From Bordetella genomosp. 4 (lineage in GTDB: Bacteria; Pseudomonadota; Gammaproteobacteria; Burkholderiales; Burkholderiaceae_B), in contig NZ_NEVQ01000013.1 of the NCBI RefSeq assembly GCF_002261185.1, positions 372,001-436,000 of the forward strand: DNA of 64,000 nt, in the 5' to 3' direction. Every line of letters starts with the position of its first letter. Position 1 is the first letter of the stretch. Of this stretch, positions 19,503 to 29,623 are shown piece by piece. The notes beneath the pieces were generated by a model. It did no database searches. It saw only the letters and a list, made by a program, of their open reading frames with translations, and was not told where the DNA came from. The position numbers were made by a program, and so were the translations under genes.

Positions 19503-20459
19503 ATGATCAAGAACGTACGGCGTCTTGCGATGATGTGCGCGCTGGCTTGCGCGACTCAGGCAAACGCGGCCTGGCCTGACCATCCCATCACCATCATCGT
19601 CCCCGCCGCCCCAGGCGGCACCACCGACATCGTCGCTCGTCTCGTAGGCGAAAAACTCAGCACTGCCTTGAAACAGCAAGTCGTCATAGAGAACCGCGCC
19701 GGTGCAGGCGGCATCATTGGCGCACAGCTCGTCGCCCGCGCCAAGAATGACGGCTATACGTTTCTCATGGGCAATATCGGCCCCAATGCCATCAATTATT
19801 CCCTGTACAAAGAGCTACCCTACAAACCCAGCGATTTCACGCCCGTGACGCAGGTCATCATGGTGCCCAACATCCTGGTCGTGAACGCCAAATCTCCCTA
19901 CAAGACCGTAGCGGACTTGATTGCAGCCGCGAAAAAAGAGCCCGTTACCGTTGGATCGTCAGGCACAGGCCAATCACCGCATATGTCTGCCGAGATGTTC
20001 AAACAGCGCACCGGCATCGAGGCCACTCACGTTCCGTACAAAGGCGCCGGTCCCGCCGTCGCTGCATTGCTCGGATCTCAATTCACCTTCATGATCGACA
20101 ACCTTCCGAGCTCGCTAGGCGCGATACAAGATGGAAAATTTCGCGCGCTGGCTGTGACCAGTGCAAAAAGATCACCCGTTCTGCCCGATGTCCCCACCAT
20201 GGAAGAAGCCGGTGTAAAGGACATGGTGGTCACCGCGTGGTTCGGCCTGTTCGCCCCTGCGGGGACCGACATGAATATCGTGAACCAGATGCAGCAAGCG
20301 ACCAACAAGATCATTCACGACGGTCCCATCGCCGAGCGTTTTCGCGCATTGGGGGGCGAGCCCGGCGGGGATACTCCCGACGATTATGCGGCGTTCGTAG
20401 AGCGCGAACGGACGCAATGGAAAGACATTGTGCAAAAAGCAGGCTTGAAGCAGGAGTAA
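19503..20459 (+). CDS. Bug-type periplasmic solute receptor (TctC family), copy 1
   Basis: Tripartite tricarboxylate transporter receptor family (Bug), greatly expanded in Bordetella; binds carboxylates or related small molecules in the periplasm. I start at the ATG at 19503, which has GGAG upstream; a reading from 19491 would begin inside that site. A signal peptide (cleavage after ANA) precedes the WPDHPITIIVPAAPGGTTD motif typical of the family. It lies 3 bases before a CoA-transferase subunit, which suggests the ligand is a carboxylate activated after import. No TctA/TctB membrane gene is nearby. Confidence 0.92.
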   Translation: MIKNVRRLAMMCALACATQANAAWPDHPITIIVPAAPGGTTDIVARLVGEKLSTALKQQVVIENRAGAGGIIGAQLVARAKNDGYTFLMGNIGPNAINYSLYKELPYKPSDFTPVTQVIMVPNILVVNAKSPYKTVADLIAAAKKEPVTVGSSGTGQSPHMSAEMFKQRTGIEATHVPYKGAGPAVAALLGSQFTFMIDNLPSSLGAIQDGKFRALAVTSAKRSPVLPDVPTMEEAGVKDMVVTAWFGLFAPAGTDMNIVNQMQQATNKIIHDGPIAERFRALGGEPGGDTPDDYAAFVERERTQWKDIVQKAGLKQE

Positions 20460-20462
20460 CCG

Positions 20463-21134
20463 GTGATCAACAAAATATGTCCTTCCCTGCGCGATGCCGT
20501 CTCGCCAATCGCAGACGGCGCTAGCATCATGATCGGCGGCTTCGGCGAAGCCGGTGTTCCAATGCAATTGATGCAAGCCCTGTTGGAACATGGCTCGCGG
20601 GATTTGACGATCATCAGCAACAACAGCGGCACATTCGATCGCGGCATTGCGGCGCTCATCCTGGCCAGGCAGGTGAGCAAGGTGATTTGTTCGCACCCCC
20701 GCCCGCCTAATTCCGAGGTCTTTGCCGCCGCCTACCGCGCAGGCCAGGTGGCGCTCGAAGTCGTCCCGCAAGGCACACTGGCCGAACGCATTCGCGCAGG
20801 CGGTGCCGGATTAGGGCCATTTTTTACCCCTACCGGCTATGGCACGCCGCTGGCCGAAGGCAAGCAGACCTGCGTCATCGATGACATCGGTTATGTGCTG
20901 GAGCAACCGTTGCGCGCTGACTTTGCATTGGTGCGCGGTCACTTGGGTGATCGCTGGGGCAATCTGACTTATCGATTTGCGGCGCGCAACTTCAACCCCG
21001 TCATGAGTTCGGCCGCACGGCACACGATCGCTCAGGTCGACCAGATCGTAGAGCTAGGCGCGATCGCACCAGAGCACGTCATGACGCCAGGCATTTTTGT
21101 AAAGACCGTGGTACTCGCCAAGGATCCCCAATGA
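20463..21134 (+). CDS. Family I CoA-transferase, alpha subunit
   Basis: Alpha subunit of a heterotetrameric CoA-transferase of the 3-oxoacid or 3-oxoadipate class; the pair moves CoA from a donor such as succinyl-CoA to an acid. The glycine-rich IMIGGFGEAGVP motif (about 21-32) is the CoA-transferase signature 1 region. At 223 residues it matches AtoD/PcaI/ScoA-type subunits. Its end overlaps the beta subunit by 4 bases. The acid substrate cannot be decided from sequence; the flanking Bug receptors suggest an imported carboxylate. Confidence 0.9.
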   Translation: MINKICPSLRDAVSPIADGASIMIGGFGEAGVPMQLMQALLEHGSRDLTIISNNSGTFDRGIAALILARQVSKVICSHPRPPNSEVFAAAYRAGQVALEVVPQGTLAERIRAGGAGLGPFFTPTGYGTPLAEGKQTCVIDDIGYVLEQPLRADFALVRGHLGDRWGNLTYRFAARNFNPVMSSAARHTIAQVDQIVELGAIAPEHVMTPGIFVKTVVLAKDPQ

Positions 21135-21850
21135 GTCAAGCGCTATTGCCTCCACGCGAACAACGCCTATCTCGCCATCACATCGCTCAACTCGTGGCCA
21201 GCGATATCCCTGACGGATCTATCGTCAATCTGGGCATCGGCATGCCTACGCTGGTGTCGAACTACCTCCCGCCCGATCGAGAAATCGTGCTGCATAGCGA
21301 GAACGGCATTTTGGGCATGGGCGCCGTTGTTGAGGGTGAACGAGCCGATCCCGATCTGATCAACGCCAGCCGCGAGACCATCTCGCTGTTGCCGGGCGCA
21401 TCTATCTCGGAACACACCGTATCCTTTGCCATGATGCGCGGCGGCCATCTGGACTACACCGTGCTGGGTGGATTTCAAGTCGCGGCTAACGGCGACCTGG
21501 CCAATTGGATTACCGATGCAAAGGACGCCATTCCCGCCGTGGGCGGCGCAATGGATCTGGCAGTAGGCGCGCGCAAGGTCTACATCACTATGGATCACTG
21601 CACACGCGAAGGGATGCCGAAGCTATTGGACCGATGCACCTATCCCCTGACGGGTTTAAAGGTGGTGGACCGCATATACACCGACATGGCCGTGGTCGAC
21701 ATCAGCACTCAGGGAATGGTGCTCTACGCCATTCTGGACGGAATCAGCATCGCCACGCTGCAATCCGTCACGCAAGCCACGCTGCACACGCCGATCCCGC
21801 CGCGCATTATCGAACGCGTATCCGATGATCGCGTGCAATATCGAGCGTGA
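21131..21850 (+). CDS. Family I CoA-transferase, beta subunit
   Basis: Catalytic subunit partner of the preceding gene. The SENGILGMG motif holds the active-site Glu (about residue 57), which forms the glutamyl-CoA thioester intermediate. NLGIGMPTLVSNYL near the N-terminus is also typical. At 239 residues it is slightly longer than most AtoA/PcaJ-type subunits because of an N-terminal MSQALLPPREQ segment. ATGA coupling to the alpha subunit supports balanced translation. Confidence 0.9.
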   Translation: MSQALLPPREQRLSRHHIAQLVASDIPDGSIVNLGIGMPTLVSNYLPPDREIVLHSENGILGMGAVVEGERADPDLINASRETISLLPGASISEHTVSFAMMRGGHLDYTVLGGFQVAANGDLANWITDAKDAIPAVGGAMDLAVGARKVYITMDHCTREGMPKLLDRCTYPLTGLKVVDRIYTDMAVVDISTQGMVLYAILDGISIATLQSVTQATLHTPIPPRIIERVSDDRVQYRA

Positions 21851-21965
21851 CTGACGCCCGGAATCGACTTTGCTCGAACGCGCGTGGATAAAGGACATCG
21901 CTGTCCGCAACGAGAGCGAATCCGACGACGCATAGCCTCATCACCACCAGACAGCAGGAGACGTC

Positions 21966-22979
21966 ATGACACCCATAGCGACATTGAATCGACGTTGGAC
22001 ACGCCGGGTTGGCGCTGCCGCATTGAGTTTGGCGAGCGCACTGAGTTGCCTGATCACGACCGCAGTTGCCCATGCAGCATCGGACTATCCCAACAAACCA
22101 ATTACGCTGCTGATCCCCTATCCGCCCGGTGGCAGCGCGGACATGCTGGCACGTCCACTGGGCGCGGTGCTACAGAAGGAACTGGGGCAACCGATCGTCA
22201 TCGAATACAAACCCGGAGCAGGCGGCTCGATAGCGACGGCTCAGCTCGCACGCTCGGCGCCGGATGGCTACACCGTGCTGATGGTGTTGGCCGCCCATGC
22301 GATCAATCCCAGCCTGTACCCGTCATTGCCGTACGACACGCGCAAGGATTTTTCGCCGGTATCGTGGGTGGCGAATCTGCCGCTGTTAGTCGTCGCGCCC
22401 ACGCCGGCGCCATACAACACATTGCCGGAAATGATCGCGTACGCCAAAGCCCATCCCGGCAAAATCTCATTTGCGTCGGCAGGCAACGGCAACACCAGTC
22501 ACCTCGCGGTCGAATTGTTCAAGCGCAAGGCAGGCATCGACCTGCTGCATGTGCCATACAAAGGCAGCGGTCCGGCCGTCGTGGCCTTGATAGGCAACGA
22601 AGTGGGATTGATGTTCGACAGCATCTCGACATCATTACCCCAGGTCAAAGCCGGCAAACTGAAAGCACTGGCGGTGACAGGCAGCTCACGCGCAGCGGTG
22701 TTGCCCCAGGTGCCCACTGTGCAAGAGTCCGGTACGCCGGACTTTGTCGTCAACGGCTGGTACGGCATTATTGCGCCCGCAGGGGTACCGAAAGACGTCG
22801 TCGACAAACTCAGCAAAGGCATCGCCAACGCAGTCAAGCAACCCGCATTACAGGAACAATTGGCCGGCTATGGCTACGAGGTCGTGGGATCGACTCCGGC
22901 GGAATTCGGTAAACACATCGATGCCGAACTCGATACGTGGCACCAGGTGATCACGGATGCTCAGGTGAAATTGCAATAG
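21966..22979 (+). CDS. Bug-type periplasmic solute receptor (TctC family), copy 2
   Basis: A second TctC/Bug receptor downstream of the CoA-transferase. A signal peptide with a twin-Arg-bearing n-region (NRRWTRRVG) and cleavage after AHA precedes DYPNKPITLLIPYPPGGSAD, the family ligand-binding motif. Ribosome site CAGGAGACGTC precedes the ATG. It differs clearly from copy 1 in sequence, so it is not a recent tandem duplicate and may bind a different ligand. About 115 bases separate it from the CoA-transferase genes. Confidence 0.9.
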   Translation: MTPIATLNRRWTRRVGAAALSLASALSCLITTAVAHAASDYPNKPITLLIPYPPGGSADMLARPLGAVLQKELGQPIVIEYKPGAGGSIATAQLARSAPDGYTVLMVLAAHAINPSLYPSLPYDTRKDFSPVSWVANLPLLVVAPTPAPYNTLPEMIAYAKAHPGKISFASAGNGNTSHLAVELFKRKAGIDLLHVPYKGSGPAVVALIGNEVGLMFDSISTSLPQVKAGKLKALAVTGSSRAAVLPQVPTVQESGTPDFVVNGWYGIIAPAGVPKDVVDKLSKGIANAVKQPALQEQLAGYGYEVVGSTPAEFGKHIDAELDTWHQVITDAQVKLQ

Positions 22980-23152
22980 GCATTCATGATCACCACGGCC
23001 ACAGACCGAGCCGCACAGGTTTTTCGCAGAGACCGGCCGTCCGTCGTCGATCCCCTATCCCACGCCTGAGAAGGCCTGTCTCAGCCATACTGCTACGCTC
23101 ACAGGCAGGCTTTCTCCATCGCGTCGCGTACGTCAGGGCAAGACGGTCACCA

Positions 23153-24577
23153 CTACGCAGCCGCGCGCATCGGCGTCGCATCGACACGTGCCAATTGCGC
23201 CGCCGCGTCGCGTAATGCCGTGCGCAGGCCTTCTTCTACTACTGGGTGATAGAACGGCATATCGAGCATCTGTGCAATTGTCAGTTCTTGCTGCACGGCC
23301 CACGCCAGCAAATGGCCAATATGCTCAGCCGACGGGCCGATCATCTCTGCGCCCAGGAAACGCCCCGTGCCGATCTCGGCATAAACATGCAACATGCCTT
23401 TGTTCTTCAGCATGACGCGTGAACGGCCTTGATCCCCGAAATCCACTTCGCCGGTGACGTATCCGTCCTGCGGCAAACGGGCATACGGCGTTCCCACCAA
23501 TGCGATCTGCGGGTCAGAAAAAACCACACCTAACTGCGCCCGGCGCAAACCGGGTTGCACGTCGGGATATCGCGCGGCGTTCTGGCCGGCAATGCGCCCT
23601 TCGTCAGCAGCCTCGTGCAACAACGGCACGTCTGCATTCGCATCTCCAGCGATAAAGATCTGCGAATTGCCCGATTGCAGCGTATGACGATCGAATTCCG
23701 GCACACCGCGCGCATCGCGCACGAGACTGGTGTTTTGCAGATCCAGCTGATCGACATTCGGGCGACGGCCGGTTGCCACCAACGCATAATCGAACGTCTC
23801 GGTGCGTTCAGTGTTATCCAGCGCGATGTAGCGTACTTCCACTTGATCGCCGACCCGCGTTGTCGACAGGACACGCGCATCCGGATCCAGATAGAACTCG
23901 TCCTGGAACGTGCGGCGCGCACGCTGGCGCACGGCGGGATCACTCAGGCCGCCCAGACTGCCACTCACACCAAACACACGTACGCGCACACCTAGACGCG
24001 CCAGGGCTTGCCCCAGTTCCAACCCAATCACGCCAGGACCAAAGACCGCCACACTGCTGGGCAAGTCGTCCCAGTCGAATACATCATCGTTCACCACGAG
24101 ACGATCGCCCAATCCTTGGAATGGCGGGGGCACTATGGGACGCGACCCTGTCGCAATCACCACGCTAGCCGCCTTAATTTCCATTTGATCGTCGACGCGC
24201 AATACCGTGTCTGAAACGAACTTCGCATACCCGGGGATCTTGTCCTCGGCAGGAATGTTTTCAACGCCCTCGAGCACGAATCCGACAAAACGATCACGCT
24301 CACGGCGGACGCGCGCCATGACTTCACGCCCATCAACGCGGATCGGCCCATCCACATGCACGCCAAACGGCGCCGTATGCGCAGCATGATGAGCGGCCTC
24401 GGCAGCAGCGATCAACAGTTTGGAAGGCATGCATCCGACACGCGCACATGTCGTCCCATAGGGGCCGCCCTCGATCAAGAAAGCGCGCTTGCCAGCCGCA
24501 CGCGCCGCACGATACGCCGCGAGCCCTGCGGTGCCCGCGCCAATTACCGCAACATCGGTATGCAGAGTCTTCATCAT
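23153..24577 (-). CDS. Dihydrolipoamide dehydrogenase-like flavoprotein
   Basis: Class I pyridine nucleotide-disulfide oxidoreductase: FAD-binding GAGTAG (about 13-18), redox-active CARVGC pair (C44 and C49), an NAD-binding domain (about 170-280), a GDANADVPLLHEA FAD motif and a dimerisation domain with the HPVVEE His-Glu pair near the end. There is no lipoyl domain, and no E1 or E2 gene is nearby, so its partner is unknown. It may be a stand-alone lipoamide dehydrogenase or a related disulfide or quinone reductase. It converges with the Bug gene. Confidence 0.88.
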   Translation of the reverse strand: MMKTLHTDVAVIGAGTAGLAAYRAARAAGKRAFLIEGGPYGTTCARVGCMPSKLLIAAAEAAHHAAHTAPFGVHVDGPIRVDGREVMARVRRERDRFVGFVLEGVENIPAEDKIPGYAKFVSDTVLRVDDQMEIKAASVVIATGSRPIVPPPFQGLGDRLVVNDDVFDWDDLPSSVAVFGPGVIGLELGQALARLGVRVRVFGVSGSLGGLSDPAVRQRARRTFQDEFYLDPDARVLSTTRVGDQVEVRYIALDNTERTETFDYALVATGRRPNVDQLDLQNTSLVRDARGVPEFDRHTLQSGNSQIFIAGDANADVPLLHEAADEGRIAGQNAARYPDVQPGLRRAQLGVVFSDPQIALVGTPYARLPQDGYVTGEVDFGDQGRSRVMLKNKGMLHVYAEIGTGRFLGAEMIGPSAEHIGHLLAWAVQQELTIAQMLDMPFYHPVVEEGLRTALRDAAAQLARVDATPMRAAA

Positions 24578-24625
24578 TTTTCCTACTGAATCTTGCGCTG
24601 CGCCCTGAGCAAGGCCAACGCGCCC

Positions 24626-24668
24626 AAAACAAACGCCCGCGCAGCCGCCTTAATGGCTGACGCGAGCG
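24626..24668 (-). terminator. Intrinsic terminator after the peroxiredoxin gene
   Basis: On the minus strand the sequence forms a GC-rich stem-loop (24634-24668; CGCTCGCGTCAGCC paired imperfectly with GGCGGCTGCGCGGGCG) followed by TTTGTTTT (24626-24633). It lies about 50 bases past the stop of the peroxiredoxin-glutaredoxin gene and before the flavoprotein gene start. Confidence 0.65.
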
Positions 24669-24719
24669 TTATCTATAAAAAACGGTTGGGGTGCCAAGAA
24701 ACTCCCGGCCCCCTGGCCA

Positions 24720-25448
24720 TCAGGCGAAATGCGCCTTCAGGTCTTCCAGGCCACCGATCAGCTTGCCGTTGATAAAGACCTGCGGAGCAGTCGCTTTACC
24801 CGACACTGCGCCGATCACACGGCCGCGCACCTTGTTTTCCAAGGGGATTTCGATGGCGTTGTAGCCTTTCTCATCCAACAGGGCCTTGGCTTCTACGCAG
24901 AACGGGCAGCCCGGCTTGGAGAACACGACAACTTGATCGGGTTTTTTGGCCTTCGGGGCGAAGTAAGCCAGCATCGTGTCCGCATCGGACACTTCAAACG
25001 GGTCGCCTTTTTTTTCCGGCTCGATGAACATTTTTTCAACCACGCCGTCTTTCACCAGCATGGAATAGCGCCAGCTGCGCTTGCCAAAGCCCAGGTCACG
25101 CTTGTCGACCAGCATGCCCATGCCTTCGGTGAAATCACCGTTGCCGTCGGGCAGCAGCGTGATGTTGGCGGACTCTTGATCCTTGGCCCATTCGTTCATC
25201 ACGAACGTGTCGTTCACCGACACGCAGACGATGCTATCGACGCCTTCAGCAAAGAAGGCCGGCGCCAGTTCGTTGTAACGAGGCAGGTGGGTCGACGAGC
25301 AAGTCGGCGTAAAAGCACCAGGCAGGGAGAAGACAACAACGGTCTTGTTCTTGAAAATATCGTCGGTCGTCACTTGTTTCCACTCATTGCCCTCGCGGAC
25401 AGGGAAAGTGACGTTAGGGACTCGTTGGCCTTCGCGGTTTTGCAGCAT
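24720..25448 (-). CDS. Peroxiredoxin-glutaredoxin hybrid peroxidase
   Basis: Thiol peroxidase that reduces peroxides using its own glutaredoxin domain and glutathione. Residues 1-165 are a Prx5-type domain with the PGAFTPTCS motif (peroxidatic Cys near residue 50). A linker leads to a C-terminal glutaredoxin domain (about 170-242) with CPFC. This fusion is known from Haemophilus, Neisseria and many betaproteobacteria. The upstream region is AT-rich and may be OxyR-controlled, given that oxyR and dps lie in the same window, but I see no full OxyR consensus. Confidence 0.95.
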   Translation of the reverse strand: MLQNREGQRVPNVTFPVREGNEWKQVTTDDIFKNKTVVVFSLPGAFTPTCSSTHLPRYNELAPAFFAEGVDSIVCVSVNDTFVMNEWAKDQESANITLLPDGNGDFTEGMGMLVDKRDLGFGKRSWRYSMLVKDGVVEKMFIEPEKKGDPFEVSDADTMLAYFAPKAKKPDQVVVFSKPGCPFCVEAKALLDEKGYNAIEIPLENKVRGRVIGAVSGKATAPQVFINGKLIGGLEDLKAHFA

Positions 25449-25489
25449 TCGTTTATCTCCAGATGTGTTGAGAGGTCCTCAGCGACCAT

Positions 25490-25600
25490 GCGGAAATAAT
25501 AAACAATAGCTATCGATATATCCAATTTAATTATTTTAATTAATTGATAGACAAAACCAATCGACTACTGGAAATAAAAAGACAACACTAATTAAACAAC
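25490..25600 (-). promoter_or_regulatory. AT-rich upstream region of the peroxiredoxin gene
   Basis: About 110 bases of markedly AT-rich DNA lie upstream of the minus-strand peroxidase gene. Minus-strand elements include CTATCAATTAATT, TAAAAT- and TTGGATAT-like stretches and a GATAGCTATTG segment. These resemble parts of OxyR sites and a promoter, but no arrangement matches the four-part OxyR consensus cleanly. The remaining gap up to copZ (25601-25677) shows nothing notable. Confidence 0.35.
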
Positions 25601-25677
25601 AAAAGTGAACTGCCGAACCACTATCGGGCCGAGGCCGCCTGCATGCTGTTTGCAGCACGGCCTGTGCCCACGGCGTG

Positions 25678-25878
25678 TCAGGCCAGTTGAGCCTCGTAGC
25701 CGGCGTCGACAATCGCCTGCCGTACTTCTTCGACGTCCGGGGCTCCGTCAACCGTGACGCGATGCGCACTCAGGTCGGTGGCCACGGTGGCGCCCGGCAC
25801 CGCCTCTTTCACAGCCTTGGTAATCATGCTCACACAGTGGCCGCAGGTCATATCGGGAACGTTGAATTGGAAAGACAT
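25678..25878 (-). CDS. copZ: Copper chaperone CopZ-type HMA protein
   Basis: Sixty-six-residue heavy-metal-associated domain with MTCGHC (C12, C15) binding Cu(I). It is expected to carry copper to CopA and to share copper with CueR. The beta-alpha-beta-beta-alpha-beta pattern is complete and there is no signal peptide, so it is cytosolic. It is divergent from copA, and its upstream region carries its own CueR-type promoter on the minus strand. Confidence 0.94.
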   Translation of the reverse strand: MSFQFNVPDMTCGHCVSMITKAVKEAVPGATVATDLSAHRVTVDGAPDVEEVRQAIVDAGYEAQLA

Positions 25879-25959
25879 AAATGCTCCTTTTTAGGTAGTC
25901 AACATCAAGTCCGCGTGGCACGAGACGTGTTCAGCGTGGCACCGGACCGATTGCAACCA

Positions 25960-25990
25960 GCTTAAACCTTCCCATGATGTCAAGGTCAAG
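25960..25990 (-). promoter_or_regulatory. CueR-type promoter for copZ
   Basis: On the minus strand, TTGACC (25985-25990) and TAAGCT (25960-25965) are 19 bases apart, the stretched spacing typical of MerR-family promoters. The spacer contains the dyad ACCTT (25967-25971) and AAGGT (25983-25987). Transcription toward copZ is expected when CueR-Cu(I) untwists the spacer. Confidence 0.82.
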
Positions 25991-26004
25991 CGTACAATCA
26001 AGCT

Positions 26005-26035
26005 TGACCTTCCCATCATGTCAAGGTTGAGACTA
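26005..26035 (+). promoter_or_regulatory. CueR-type promoter for copA-cueR
   Basis: TTGACC (26005-26010) and GAGACT (26030-26035) are 19 bases apart, and the spacer TTCCCATCATGTCAAGGTT holds the dyad ACCTT/AAGGT (26008-26012, 26024-26028). The layout is closely similar to the E. coli copA promoter. The -10 box is poor, consistent with activator dependence. Confidence 0.82.
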
Positions 26036-26069
26036 TCACTATTCGCTCTCAACTTTGACGGAGTTCACC

Positions 26070-28373
<2,304 letters not shown>

Positions 28374-28385
28374 GAGATTGAAGCC

Positions 28386-28793
28386 ATGAATATTGGACAA
28401 GCTGCCGCTGCTTCCGGCATCTCTGCCAAGATGATTCGCTATTACGAAAGCATCGGCCTGATCGATTCGGCCACCCGCACCGACTCCGGATATCGCGTCT
28501 ACGGCGACAAGGAACTGCACACCTTGCGCTTCGTACGCCGTGCGCGGGATCTGGGATTTTCGGTGGAGCAGATGCACGAGCTGCTGGCCCTGTGGCGAGA
28601 CCGAGACCGCGCCAGCGCGGATGTGAAACGCATCGCCTTGGGCCACGTCGAAGGCTTGGAACGCAAGGCCGCAGAGCTGCAGCAGATGGCCGACACACTG
28701 CGGCATCTGGCTGAGCACTGCAAAGGGAACAACCGGCCGGAATGTCCGATCATCGCGGAGTTGGGCGGCGCTGCGGTGACGCGGGAGGGTTGA
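28386..28793 (+). CDS. cueR: MerR-family copper-responsive regulator CueR
   Basis: Activates copA and copZ when bound to Cu(I). The N-terminal winged helix (MNIGQAAAASGISAKMIRYYESIGLI) matches CueR proteins, followed by a long dimerisation helix and the C-terminal metal-binding loop with two Cys (HCKGNNRPEC, about residues 117-127). At 135 residues it is typical. It is cotranscribed with copA, giving positive feedback; both CueR-type promoters lie upstream of copA. Confidence 0.94.
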   Translation: MNIGQAAAASGISAKMIRYYESIGLIDSATRTDSGYRVYGDKELHTLRFVRRARDLGFSVEQMHELLALWRDRDRASADVKRIALGHVEGLERKAAELQQMADTLRHLAEHCKGNNRPECPIIAELGGAAVTREG

Positions 28794-28826
28794 GGTGATG
28801 TGCGATAAATTGGTCCTATAGGCGGA

Positions 28827-28855
28827 TTGTTCGGCCGCCGACAGCTCTCTAAGAT
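28827..28855 (+). promoter_or_regulatory. Possible promoter for hicAB
   Basis: TTGTTC (28827-28832) and TAAGAT (28850-28855) are 17 bases apart. A transcript from here would begin near 28862 and include the hicA ribosome site AGAGG (28901-28905). The -35 box matches only three of six consensus bases, so this is tentative. Confidence 0.35.
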
Positions 28856-28910
28856 TCCTCTCTTGTCTCAATCGCCAAATCAACGAGGCTCGCAACAGCG
28901 AGAGGATCAA

Positions 28911-28925
28911 TGTGTATAATACACA
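28911..28925. promoter_or_regulatory. Palindrome across the hicA start codon
   Basis: TGTGTA-TAA-TACACA is a perfect 15-base inverted repeat overlapping the GTG start codon. It also contains TATAAT at 28915-28920. It is a plausible site for autoregulation by HicB through its ribbon-helix-helix domain. A hairpin CTCGC-AACA-GCGAG (28889-28902) abuts the ribosome site just upstream. Confidence 0.5.
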
Positions 28926-29109
28926 CTTAGATAGCAAAGCACTGACTAAACTGCTTGAGCAATCTGGGTGGAGATTACGGGGAGTCAAAGGCTCACACCA
29001 TATTTATCACCATCCAGATCGTACTGGACACATCAGCGTCCCTCACCCCAAAAAGGATCTCGGCGTCGGGCTGGTCAACAAGATTCTCAAACAGGCAGGA
29101 TTGAAGTAG
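28912..29109 (+). CDS. hicA: HicA-family mRNA interferase toxin
   Basis: Small dsRBD-fold toxin that cleaves mRNA independently of the ribosome. At 65 residues the sequence has the conserved RGVKGSHHIYHHP stretch with the catalytic His and the VPHPKKDLGVGLVNKILKQAG C-terminus (partly quoted). The start is GTG at 28912 with AGAGG six bases upstream. The ATG two bases earlier is in another frame and stops after six codons. The gene is paired with hicB after a 54-base gap. Confidence 0.9.
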   Translation: MYNTHLDSKALTKLLEQSGWRLRGVKGSHHIYHHPDRTGHISVPHPKKDLGVGLVNKILKQAGLK

Positions 29110-29163
29110 CGAACAGTCCCAGGACATTTCTCGGGCCTATTCATCGCCACACCGGAGAAAGCC

Positions 29164-29556
29164 ATGAAATACCCCATCGCGATTGAACCTGGCAGCGACA
29201 CTCAAGCATGGGGGGTCGTTGTCCCCGACCTGCCAGGCTGCTATTCCGCGGCAGATGAAGGAATAGATCAAGCCATCGAAAACGCGAAAGTGGCTATTGA
29301 AATGTGGATTGAAGCCGCCATCGACTCAGGCGAGCGCGTGCCGCCACCCACCAATATTGCCCGCCACAGAGACGATCCAGACCTACAAGGCTGGATTTGG
29401 GCAATCGTTGAAATTGATCCCGCCGTGATGGACGAGACCGTCGAGCGTGTAAACATCACTCTCCCTCGCCGCATACTCAAGCGCTTGGACGATCGTGCTC
29501 GTGCGTCTGGCGAAAGCCGCAGCGGATACATCGCGCATTTAGCAATGATTTCCTGA
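29164..29556 (+). CDS. hicB: HicB-family antitoxin with ribbon-helix-helix domain
   Basis: Antitoxin that binds HicA and represses its own operon. The N-terminal partly degraded RNase-H-like domain (about 1-75, PDLPGCYSAADEGIDQAIENA motif, partly quoted) is followed by a C-terminal ribbon-helix-helix DNA-binding segment (VNITLPRRILKRLDDRA, about 98-130). The ATG follows GGAGAAAGCC. At 130 residues it is typical of RHH-type HicB. It converges on the GntR regulator gene with a 67-base gap. Confidence 0.92.
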   Translation: MKYPIAIEPGSDTQAWGVVVPDLPGCYSAADEGIDQAIENAKVAIEMWIEAAIDSGERVPPPTNIARHRDDPDLQGWIWAIVEIDPAVMDETVERVNITLPRRILKRLDDRARASGESRSGYIAHLAMIS

Positions 29557-29623
29557 GCAGGAGGATGCAGTATCGCACCTTGCCCGCCGATACCGTGTCC
29601 CTCACCATCCTGTCTGAACGACG

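Noticed and set aside
28910-28930. ATG at 28910 as hicA start
   Set aside because: It is in another frame and meets TAG after six codons; GTG at 28912 gives the full HicA protein.
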